Shown here piece by piece: positions 1 to 6,645 of a stretch of DNA of 26,582 bases. Every line of letters begins with the position of its first letter. The stretch's first letter is position 1. This DNA comes from Laceyella putida (GTDB lineage Bacteria > Bacillota > Bacilli > Thermoactinomycetales > Thermoactinomycetaceae), in assembly GCF_042665195.1 (NCBI RefSeq), contig NZ_JBHTBW010000024.1:1-26582 (forward strand). The letters are read 5' to 3'. Below the pieces are notes generated by a model, which saw nothing but the letters and a program-made list of their open reading frames with translations, was not told where the DNA came from and searched no databases. Position numbers and translations under genes: made by a program.

Positions 1-6
1 CCCCAT

Positions 7-39
7 CACTAGTAGTGTAATCCACTTACACTCTTAGTG
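7..39. repeat. imperfect inverted repeat at window edge
   Basis: A perfect 7-bp stem (AGTGTAA / TTACACT at 14-20 and 26-32, loop of 5) extends outward through one mismatch into a further 6 pairs including one G-T, so 7-39 can form one hairpin. It lies about 20 bases downstream of the stop of the minus-strand repeat protein, but no T-run follows on that strand. It may therefore be an insertion-sequence end rather than a terminator. I cannot assign it to a family. Confidence 0.4.
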
Positions 40-57
40 TCCAAAGTCATTAGGGGG

Positions 58-1152
58 CTAAAGAGTTCTGAACGATTCTAAATCACTCTTTAGAAGTTCT
101 GTGTTAACACATCCGGGCTCAACAGACATAAGAGCCAACGCAAAATATCCCCTTGTTTGGTTGAACGCAAGACAATCATCCAAACTCTTGAAGACATTCT
201 TGACGATCGGGGTCTTGGCCAAAACCGGTGTGATTGACACCGTTGCTTTATCGACCATTGGTTTCACAAATGGTGTTGCAAAGCTAACTGCTCCCACCAA
301 GGCCGCCCCAGCCAAACCGGAGAGCGTGGCCTTTTTCCAATCAATCTTTTTCCCGCGCAACAGATCATCAGCAATGCTCGTTCCGACACCCTCAACCGAA
401 CCGATGAACCCCGCCTTGGTGAACATATGCTTGAGCGGGCCCGGCAACTTGCTGATCAGTTTTCCTCCACCCTTAATCACGGAACCCAACAGTTTTGAAC
501 CGGCCACAGCGGTTACAATTTTCCGGCCGAATGCGTTGCCCAAGCCTTTGGCCACGCCGCCGGCCAATCCCATCCCGAACAGGCCCAAGGCTCCCCCGAT
601 GGCCGCTTCAAAAAAGGTGTTCTTGTCCACCTTGCCGCCATTCAAACCCAGGCTGATGAGGAAGGAGGAACCCCAACCAATCAAGATGGAGACGCCCACC
701 CCTTGCAGTCCCGGGATGAACAGGCACGCAACGCCCGCGGCCAACACCAAGCCGGAAATGACATATTCCTTGTTCTCCTTCACCCATTCCCAAGCATGGT
801 TTAAGCCATTTCCAATGTCATGGGCAACTTCTTTCCCTTTGTCCCACAGCTTCTGATACCACGGACGGTGGTCTTCCCCTGGCGGGGAATTGTAACCGTC
901 TCCTTTTCCGTTAGCACCCCCTGTGTCCAAATCAGGTGCTTGATAAGGATCCGGAGCGTGGTAGATTTCTGGTGCCTTATACGGCTCTGGAGCTTTATAT
1001 GGATCCGGTGCTTTGTACGGATCGGGTGGCACATAAAAATCTGGAGCCTTATAACCTTCCGCCGTCACCGCCATAGGAAAGATAAATGAAAACATCAAAA
1101 AAATAAGCGCCATTCCTAAAAAACAGCGCACAACCGATTTCTTCAAACTCAT
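58..1152 (-). CDS. exported protein with Y-x-A-P-[DE] hexapeptide repeats and glycine-rich hydrophobic core
   Basis: I do not recognise this protein. It starts with a signal-peptide-like stretch (KKSVVRC followed by about 20 hydrophobic residues ending near AVTA). About seven tandem hexapeptides follow (YKAPDP, YKAPEP, YHAPDP, YQAPDL and variants), then a charged linker with DHRPWYQKLWDKGKEVAHDI. The rest is a long glycine/alanine-rich region with several possible membrane segments (for example around VISGLVLAAGVACLFIPG). This resembles the hydrophobic middle of large polymorphic-toxin or spore-surface proteins, but no catalytic domain is visible. ATG at 1152 gives MSLKKS. The TTG at 1146 is better placed behind AGAGGTGAT (8-nt spacing) and may be the true start. 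The last 30 or so residues look unlike the rest, so the protein could be truncated by rearrangement near position 1. The gene lies downstream of gerE in the same direction, separated by a terminator. Confidence 0.6.
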   Translation of the reverse strand: MSLKKSVVRCFLGMALIFLMFSFIFPMAVTAEGYKAPDFYVPPDPYKAPDPYKAPEPYKAPEIYHAPDPYQAPDLDTGGANGKGDGYNSPPGEDHRPWYQKLWDKGKEVAHDIGNGLNHAWEWVKENKEYVISGLVLAAGVACLFIPGLQGVGVSILIGWGSSFLISLGLNGGKVDKNTFFEAAIGGALGLFGMGLAGGVAKGLGNAFGRKIVTAVAGSKLLGSVIKGGGKLISKLPGPLKHMFTKAGFIGSVEGVGTSIADDLLRGKKIDWKKATLSGLAGAALVGAVSFATPFVKPMVDKATVSITPVLAKTPIVKNVFKSLDDCLAFNQTRGYFALALMSVEPGCVNTELLKSDLESFRTL

Positions 1153-1270
1153 CACCTCTATTTTCATTTTAATTAATAGAAGTGATTTATTAAATATTTC
1201 CCTTGTTTTAATTTTCGAAATTTCGTTGAAGTAAAAAGTATGTAACATATAGGATGCGAACAATTGGCAA

Positions 1271-1312
1271 CAAAAACACCCCCACCGTCTCTCCAACAAA
1301 CAAGGCAGGGGT
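1271..1312 (-). terminator. rho-independent terminator of gerE
   Basis: On the minus strand a 9-bp stem (ACCCCTGCC with GGTGGGGGT, two G-U pairs, 17-nt loop) is followed by GTTTTTG. It begins about 10 bases after the gerE stop codon. Confidence 0.6.
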
Positions 1313-1321
1313 ATGCAAGGA

Positions 1322-1540
1322 TTATATCTTTAGTTCGCCCAGGCGCACCAACTCAACGACCGCTTGGGAACGGCCCTTGACGTTCAACTTTTGCATCACG
1401 TTGCTGATATGGTTACGGACGGTTTTCTCACTGATGAAGAGTTGTTGGGCAATCTCTTTAGTTGTTTTGTCTTGGACTAACAGCTCAAATACTTCCCTCT
1501 CCCGATTGGTCAATAAGGGTTTGCCTTTTTGGTTACTCAA
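1322..1540 (-). CDS. gerE: GerE, LuxR-type regulator of late spore-coat genes
   Basis: GerE is a small DNA-binding protein that works with sigma K in the mother cell to switch spore-coat genes on or off late in sporulation. The product is essentially one LuxR/GerE helix-turn-helix domain with no receiver domain. The stretches LTNREREVFELLVQDKTTKE and ISEKTVRNHISNVMQKL nearly match B. subtilis GerE as I remember it. I chose the TTG at 1540 because AAGGAAGGGTG lies just upstream and it gives 72 residues, close to the 74 of B. subtilis. The in-frame ATG at 1579 would give 85 residues with an unconserved N-terminus. A sigma-K-like promoter lies 60-90 bases upstream. Presence of this gene marks the organism as an endospore former. 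Confidence 0.93.
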   Translation of the reverse strand: MSNQKGKPLLTNREREVFELLVQDKTTKEIAQQLFISEKTVRNHISNVMQKLNVKGRSQAVVELVRLGELKI

Positions 1541-1600
1541 ATGTTGACACCCTTCCTTGCTCAAGCACTGGAATTTCAAGGGTCAGGGACCAGTCAAGTT

Positions 1601-1629
1601 ATACTATGAGCAGGGAGATTGCGTGGTGA
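1601..1629 (-). promoter_or_regulatory. putative sigma-K promoter of gerE
   Basis: On the minus strand CATAGTATA (1608 down to 1600) fits the sigma-K -10 consensus CATANNNTA exactly, and an AC within ACCAC lies 17 bases further upstream as the -35 element. This agrees with gerE being transcribed by sigma-K polymerase in B. subtilis. It is a motif match only. Confidence 0.55.
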
Positions 1630-1806
1630 GCGCTTATCACGAAATTAGGCGGTTTTTCTTGGTATCTCTTTCCTCTGCTCTGCTTTTCTCCCTATCTTAT
1701 GCCGCTGGGGTGGGGGAGGTTCCTGTTCCCGCCCGTCATTCTTCCTTTAAATGGCACACGATGCAACGGCTCTTTTTCGATGAGGATACTGCGGCTATCT
1801 ATGCAA

Positions 1807-1837
1807 ACGACCCAGCCCTTGGCGAGGGTTGGGTCGT
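1807..1837 (-). terminator. terminator of the M24 peptidase gene
   Basis: A 13-bp stem with one G-U pair (1807-1819 with 1825-1837) and a 5-nt loop lies about 20 bases past the peptidase stop. Only a short T-run follows on the minus strand. Between this hairpin and the gerE promoter (about 1630-1800) I see no gene. Confidence 0.65.
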
Positions 1838-1855
1838 CTCTCATTCATTTTCTCC

Positions 1856-3052
1856 TTATTCGGGAATCCGCACAATCTCTTCTGGGGCTATGGTGATTGA
1901 TTTCAATCCCGTCTCGGTAACGACATAGGTGTTTTCGATGCCAACCACCCCCCGGCCCGGGAAGGTGAATTTGGGTTCGATGGCGATGACCATGTTTTTC
2001 TCCAAGGGTTGTTCAAAGCCTCGCGCCAAGACAGGCAGTTCATCAAATTCCAGACCGACACCATGGCCGAGAAATTTGGCCTGGTCTTTGCCAAAGCCCA
2101 TGAAGTGGTTCTGAAGTCCGGCTGCTTCGGCCATCTCCAAGGCCCGGAGGTATAGGTCTTGCCAAGCCACTCCCGGTTTGCCCATGCGCTCGGCTTCCTT
2201 GATGATCGCGGTGGTCACTTCGTATGCGCGGGTCAGCTCCTCATCCAATTCCCCAATTACGGCCATGCGTGTCTGGTCGATGATGTACCCTTCTACCACT
2301 GTGCTGATATCGACGAGAATCGGTTCACCAGGAGCGAATGTTTTGCGGCTAGCTCCCTGTGGACTGGCCGTGGACATACCCAAACCTCCCGCCGGTCCGT
2401 CGAAATACGTGGGCGTAGCGGCTGCGGCGCCAGAGGCGACCATGCCCAAACAGAGTTCTTGGTTATAGCCGCGCATGCGATAGATTCCGATATTTCCTTT
2501 CAAGCGCAAGGCATGCTCGATTTGCGCGGATAATTCCACTTCACTCACGCCGGTGCGGATATACTGCGGCAACATGGTGATGATCTGATTCACGTGCGCC
2601 GCGGCCAGCCGCAGCTGTTTCAGTTCATACTCCGATTTTACCGCACGCAACAGGCGGAGCGGGAAAGCGACATCCACTACTTCTGCGCCGGGGAAAAAAC
2701 GGAGATACCGTGTGGCCAAACCATAGGGCAGCACATCCATTTCGATGCCGATCCGCTTTACCTCTCCGAAGGTCTCCCGCAACCGTTCTCCCAACTGTTT
2801 CATGCGGCCCATTTCTTCCACAGGGACCGAAGCTTCAAATTCCGCCCGGGTGACGCTTTTCTTGACATAAAAACGCGGCTCTCCTGACTGTGGCACGTAG
2901 AGCAGGCCATTTTGCATCGTCCCGGTCAGATAGTATAGGTCAACGTTTTGGGTAATGATGGCCCCATCTATCTGATTTTCCGTTAATTTCGCTTGGAAGC
3001 GGGTGATCCGCTCGCACACTTCAGATGCTGGCACTTTCGGCAATGGGTGCAT
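1856..3052 (-). CDS. M24-family metallopeptidase (Xaa-Pro aminopeptidase / prolidase type)
   Basis: The 398-residue protein has the two-domain layout of creatinase/aminopeptidase P enzymes. An N-terminal creatinase-like domain covers about residues 12-140 and the pita-bread M24 catalytic domain about 148-390. All five metal ligands are visible: D248 and D259 (VDIS and IIDQTR, 10 residues between them), H330 (GHGVGLEFDE), E359 (AIEPKF) and E373 (GIENTY), so it should be an active dinuclear metal enzyme releasing N-terminal residues next to proline or cleaving dipeptides. It is probably cytoplasmic, with no signal peptide. The start is supported by GGAAGGATCATTATG. The gene is monocistronic, lies upstream of gerE and has its own terminator. 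Substrate preference cannot be read from the sequence. Confidence 0.9.
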   Translation of the reverse strand: MHPLPKVPASEVCERITRFQAKLTENQIDGAIITQNVDLYYLTGTMQNGLLYVPQSGEPRFYVKKSVTRAEFEASVPVEEMGRMKQLGERLRETFGEVKRIGIEMDVLPYGLATRYLRFFPGAEVVDVAFPLRLLRAVKSEYELKQLRLAAAHVNQIITMLPQYIRTGVSEVELSAQIEHALRLKGNIGIYRMRGYNQELCLGMVASGAAAATPTYFDGPAGGLGMSTASPQGASRKTFAPGEPILVDISTVVEGYIIDQTRMAVIGELDEELTRAYEVTTAIIKEAERMGKPGVAWQDLYLRALEMAEAAGLQNHFMGFGKDQAKFLGHGVGLEFDELPVLARGFEQPLEKNMVIAIEPKFTFPGRGVVGIENTYVVTETGLKSITIAPEEIVRIPE

Positions 3053-3192
3053 AATGATCCTTCCTTTCTATGTAACAACCTCTACTCTTCCATTTTCTCT
3101 TTTGATCAAGATTTACCCTTTCCATTCGGCATAAAAAACCTGCTCTTAAGGTACATTAAAAGCTGAATCTAGTATATTGAGGTTGAGATCAA

Positions 3193-4785
3193 ATGATGTG
3201 GATAAGCATTCTCCTTTTGCTTGTGATTTTGTTTTTCGCTTTTTTTCTCTATATTAACCGGCAGAGTTCCCGGAAGCAGGAAACGGTGGCCGATCAGGAT
3301 GCGCTTGCTGCCGCTCCAGTGAAGCCCGTCATTTTATTGATAATTGATTCCTTGATGGACGCCCCCTTGCGCGAAGCCATTCAACTGGGCAAAGCGCCCG
3401 CTCTCCAGTTTCTCAAGGAACAGGGGCAATACCATCCCCGGGTGGTGACTGGCTTTCCCACCATGTCGGTCTGCATTGATGCGACGCTGTTGACTGGGAC
3501 TTATCCCAATCAGCATCACATTTTTGGCCTGGTCTATATGGATCGGCAAGAACAACGGATGGTCAACTTCGGGACAAGTTTAATGGAGTCGTTGAAGTTT
3601 GGTGTTCGCACCGTGTTGAAAGACAGCTTGCAACACTTAAACCAAACGTGCCTCAGCCGAGAAGTGAAAACGATCCATGAGGAATATGATGGTCCGACCG
3701 CATCCATTAACCCGATGGTTTATCGGGGACGCCACGAGCATAAGCTGACTGCGCCCTGGCTTGGCGCGCTCACGGGGATCATGCCCCGGACCATCGCCAC
3801 GATGGCTCCCCGCTTTTTTTCTTTTGGCGCTCTGTCGAAAATCCATCACAACAGCCGGCCAACAGGGCCGCTCCATCGGTTCGGCTTCCATGATACCTTT
3901 TCACGCAATGAGCTTGCCTATTTGTTGCAATCTGGTCAGCTTCCCCCATTTACGATCGTCTACTTTCCAAGGAATGATGAATATGTCCATCAGAAAGGGA
4001 CATCGGAAATCAAGGGAATCATCAAGGCGGATGAAGAGTTACGCGAGCTGTTGAACATGTTTCCCAGCTGGGATGAGGCTTTGGACCATGTGACCCTGAT
4101 TGTCATGGGTGACAGTGGGCAAGCCCCCATCATTCCCAATCGCAAAGAAGCTTATATCGATCTGCGCAAGCGGTTAAAAGAGTATCGCATCATGCCCATC
4201 AGACAGAAAAAGCCCCGCCCGAAAGATCAACTGGTCATCTGTTGCAATGAACGCATGGCTTATATCTATGTGCAAGACGAACAGCTCGACCTGAAAGAGG
4301 TGATCTCCGTCCTCAAACAAGAGCCCAAATTGGACATCATCGCTTGGAATGAGGAAGGTCTGATCTCCTGCGTCAGCGGGCAGACCGAGGGTAAATTTAG
4401 TTATAAGGCGGGGGGAGCTTTTGTCGATGAATATGATCAGACATGGCACTTGGTCGGTGATCTCGCCATCCTCGATTTGACCGTAAATGAACGCAATCAA
4501 ATCCAATACGGTATTTTCCCTGATGTGATGGCGCGGTTAGCCGGCGTGATGGATACATCAGAGCGGGTGATTGTCGTGACAGTGTCGCCCGGTTATGAAA
4601 TGATCAGCGAAGCCTCTCCCACCCATGTCGGGGCATCCCATGGTTCGCTTCATCATCTCGATTCACTCGTACCGATGATCATCGGTGGAACGGATTCACA
4701 ACCCGCTTATCCGCGCGTGATCAACCTTAAAAGTTGGTTGCTGGAATTAATGCACGCCTCACGCAATCCGAAAGGAGACTCCTAA
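3193..4785 (+). CDS. membrane-anchored type I phosphodiesterase / nucleotide pyrophosphatase family protein
   Basis: An N-terminal membrane anchor (residues 2-20) is followed by an alkaline-phosphatase-superfamily fold. Recognisable parts are the first metal ligand D52 in LLIIDSLMD, the nucleophile region FPTMSVCIDATLLTG (88-102) with TYPNQH after it, the D262/H266 pair in NDEYVHQKG, MGDSGQ (305-310), and GASHGS near residue 483. In the family the fourth element is normally a D-H pair (SDHGM); here it is D307-S308, so one expected metal ligand is replaced. The remaining motifs agree with a phosphodiesterase acting outside the membrane. GAGGTTGAGATCAA precedes the ATG. The gene is divergent from the peptidase gene and about 100 bases upstream of the putative metalloprotease gene, so the two may be co-transcribed. 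Substrate unknown. Confidence 0.8.
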   Translation: MMWISILLLLVILFFAFFLYINRQSSRKQETVADQDALAAAPVKPVILLIIDSLMDAPLREAIQLGKAPALQFLKEQGQYHPRVVTGFPTMSVCIDATLLTGTYPNQHHIFGLVYMDRQEQRMVNFGTSLMESLKFGVRTVLKDSLQHLNQTCLSREVKTIHEEYDGPTASINPMVYRGRHEHKLTAPWLGALTGIMPRTIATMAPRFFSFGALSKIHHNSRPTGPLHRFGFHDTFSRNELAYLLQSGQLPPFTIVYFPRNDEYVHQKGTSEIKGIIKADEELRELLNMFPSWDEALDHVTLIVMGDSGQAPIIPNRKEAYIDLRKRLKEYRIMPIRQKKPRPKDQLVICCNERMAYIYVQDEQLDLKEVISVLKQEPKLDIIAWNEEGLISCVSGQTEGKFSYKAGGAFVDEYDQTWHLVGDLAILDLTVNERNQIQYGIFPDVMARLAGVMDTSERVIVVTVSPGYEMISEASPTHVGASHGSLHHLDSLVPMIIGGTDSQPAYPRVINLKSWLLELMHASRNPKGDS

Positions 4786-4887
4786 GCCTCTCTCATTTCC
4801 GCTCGGAGTTACTCTGGCCGAAAGTGGAATGAGCCAAGCCCTGTTCGACATAGAAGTGTGATAAACATGTCGAAAAGGGGAACAAGC

Positions 4888-5634
4888 GTGAAGACAAATG
4901 CGGGTAAAGCCCATCGAAAATCGTTAACTCACATCGATTTGCACCGACATTGGCCCTCTCTCGACGCACACACGCTGTACAGTCTCGAATTGGAACAAGA
5001 CGAATACTACCAACACATCCCCGCTGCCGCACTCCCGCAATATGTAGAGCAGGCGATGGCCAAAGGGAAAAAGGTGGCGACCACCCATGGCCGCCTATAT
5101 TCATTGCAAAAACTGCTTAACTTATTATTGAAAGAAGGGGTTTGCGTTCGCTTTCGGGATAAGCACCCGCTCGATCCCACGATTCGGGCGCAATACAACA
5201 AAAAAACGAAAACCATCGAAATCTATCGGAATTCACTCCAGCAAATCACCCATTTTTTCAACATGATGGACAAAGCAGTGGCCGATGAAGAAATCATCCT
5301 GCTCCATCTGATTCACGAGTGGTTTCACCATCTGGAAGAAACGCGGTGCGGTCGGACGGATGCCGATCTGCCCAAGGTGGTGATTAAGCAGGTGGGCCCG
5401 CTGAAACAACGGAAAAGCATTTTGCGAACAAGGGAAATCGGCGCCCATGCCTTTACCCAAGCCGTCATGCAACTCTCTTGGTCTCCCCTGCTCTTGGATT
5501 ATTTGTTGGATTACCAGCAACAGGGCTGGACAAAAGCGCAGATTCGTGAACACTTTCACCGTCTTAAACAACGATTTGAGCCAAATCCCTATCCCCAATC
5601 GAGCGAAGAAAATGATACAATCAACAATAACTAG
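4888..5634 (+). CDS. putative HExxH zinc metallopeptidase
   Basis: I do not recognise a named family, but residues around LIHEWFHHLEET carry HEWFH, a textbook HExxH zinc motif within an alpha-helix. A downstream REIGAHAF could supply the third ligand (glutamate or histidine). No signal peptide or membrane segment is seen, so a cytoplasmic protein is likely. The N-terminus is basic and the C-terminus ends in a polar tail. I prefer the GTG at 4888 because AAAAGGGG lies 7 bases upstream. In-frame ATGs at 4858 and 4867 have weaker sites. The last codons and the TAG stop coincide with the left end of the MITE-like element, so the original C-terminus may have been different. The gene follows the phosphodiesterase by about 100 bases. 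Confidence 0.65.
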   Translation: MKTNAGKAHRKSLTHIDLHRHWPSLDAHTLYSLELEQDEYYQHIPAAALPQYVEQAMAKGKKVATTHGRLYSLQKLLNLLLKEGVCVRFRDKHPLDPTIRAQYNKKTKTIEIYRNSLQQITHFFNMMDKAVADEEIILLHLIHEWFHHLEETRCGRTDADLPKVVIKQVGPLKQRKSILRTREIGAHAFTQAVMQLSWSPLLLDYLLDYQQQGWTKAQIREHFHRLKQRFEPNPYPQSSEENDTINNN

Positions 5635-5760
5635 GGCGTGTCTAATATGTCGGCGGCTCCAAAACCGTTTTCCCATTCGCTTCACTTGTCCTTCGGCGCT
5701 CATCGGAAAAGGGTTTTCCGCCTCCTCCCATTGGTCAACTTGATTTGCCAGACACACCGA
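5633..5760. mobile_element. MITE-like element with short inverted ends
   Basis: The left end TAGGGCGTGTCT and the inverted right end TCGGTGTGTCTGGCAAAT match at the GTGTCT core and most of the flanking G residues, enclosing about 125 bp without a gene. The same left end (TAGGGCGTGTCTGG) recurs at 26519. The interior 5656-5721 is repeated at 26304-26369. The size, inverted ends and lack of coding capacity fit a miniature element mobilised by an IS (IS5-like ends are my guess). Confidence 0.5.
5656..5721 (+). repeat. 66-bp dispersed repeat, copy 1
   Basis: This block matches 26304-26369 at roughly 60 of 66 positions; both share TTCACTTGTCC and TCGGCGCTCATCGG. It also contains a small palindrome, GGAAAA-GGG-TTTTCC. 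The copy lies inside the element with GTGTCT ends. Confidence 0.8.
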
Positions 5761-5896
5761 GCATGGATATCCCTTTTCATTCCATGCTCTTCCCTTCCCC
5801 CGACCGTCTGATATGATCCGAAAAATCGGAAATGATGTCATAGACAGATGCCAAGCCTCCACAAGATTTGTTAAGATATGAAGAGAGGTGAAACAA

Positions 5897-6202
5897 ATGG
5901 ATCGTTGCATCTGCCCTAAATTTGAGTCGGCAATCGAAATTTTAGCCAAAAAGTGGACAGGACTGATTATTCGTGTGTTGATGGAACAAACCAGTCGCTT
6001 TCGTGATATAAGAGAACAAATCCCTTTAATGAGTGAACGGATGTTGGCCGAGCGGCTGAAGGAATTGGAGGCTCATGGGATTGTCGAACGGACCGTTTAT
6101 CCGGAGACACCGGTACGAATCGAATACGCCCTGACAGAAAAGGGGAAAGCGCTCGCTCCAGTGCTCGATTCGATCCAAAGCTGGGCGGAAGAATGGTTGT
6201 AA
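5897..6202 (+). CDS. HxlR-family winged-helix transcriptional regulator
   Basis: The roughly 100-residue protein matches HxlR/YodB regulators: an N-terminal Cys-containing segment (MDRCICPKFESA), a helix with KKWTGLIIRVLM, the recognition part RFRDIREQIPLMSERMLAERLKEL, and a wing ending in EYALTEKGKAL. HxlR proteins act as dimers, and several (YodB, HypR) sense quinones or oxidants through an N-terminal cysteine. The two cysteines at positions 4 and 6 make redox sensing possible, as inference. The ATG at 5897 is preferred: GAGAGGTG lies 7 bases before it. A GTG at 5888 would add three residues but overlaps that site. It is followed by a small zinc-ribbon gene 37 bases downstream; the target genes are unknown. 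Confidence 0.88.
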   Translation: MDRCICPKFESAIEILAKKWTGLIIRVLMEQTSRFRDIREQIPLMSERMLAERLKELEAHGIVERTVYPETPVRIEYALTEKGKALAPVLDSIQSWAEEWL

Positions 6203-6239
6203 GCGGATTGGGGCAAAGTATACGTTGGAGGTGTCTACC

Positions 6240-6485
6240 ATGTCATTTCCCTATCTTTGCCCCGCTTGCGGCACCAACCGCAGCCGGTTTAACATCATTG
6301 AGCAAATCCCCTTTGCCGTGAAAAAAGATGTCCACTCCGGGTATATCACGGAGCGGGTGTCGGAAAAGGATCCCTTTCACTTTCACTACCGCGGGGCTGA
6401 ATACCGAGTGCAATGCGGGATTTGTGGGATTATCGAAAACGAAGAATTATTTATCAAAAATGCTCAGCGAAATCCATTGTCATAA
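6240..6485 (+). CDS. small zinc-ribbon protein of unknown function
   Basis: The 81-residue product carries CPACG near the N-terminus and CGICG about 50 residues later, the two knuckles of a zinc ribbon. Between them lies a histidine- and aromatic-rich stretch (DPFHFHYRG). The start at 6240 is fixed by GGAGGTG seven bases upstream. The gene lies directly downstream of the HxlR gene in the same direction and before a strong terminator, so the two probably form an operon. I do not recognise a family with known function; nucleic-acid or protein binding is the usual role of such ribbons. Confidence 0.7.
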   Translation: MSFPYLCPACGTNRSRFNIIEQIPFAVKKDVHSGYITERVSEKDPFHFHYRGAEYRVQCGICGIIENEELFIKNAQRNPLS

Positions 6486-6493
6486 TCGATTTG

Positions 6494-6528
6494 AACCTGT
6501 CTCACCCCTAACAGGAGGCAGGTTTTTT
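6494..6528 (+). terminator. rho-independent terminator
   Basis: AACCTGTCTC pairs with GAGGCAGGTT (10 bp, one G-U, loop of about 11) and runs into TTTTTT. It closes the HxlR / zinc-ribbon unit. Confidence 0.85.
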
Positions 6529-6645
6529 CACGGCCCCTTTGTCGGAACATTTCAGCATGGGGATCAGATGAGAAAAATGGCAACACCCGTTATAATAGAA
6601 TAAGAATGTATCAAATAACCACGAGGGATAAAAGAGGGGTTACCA

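Noticed and set aside
101..856. Long plus-strand open frame opposite the repeat protein
   Set aside because: It is the shadow of the minus-strand gene: proline-rich, without a ribosome binding site or any domain.
5233..5949. Minus-strand open frame of 238 codons across the MITE-like element
   Set aside because: It runs antisense to the metalloprotease-like gene and through the element, with no domain or start signal.
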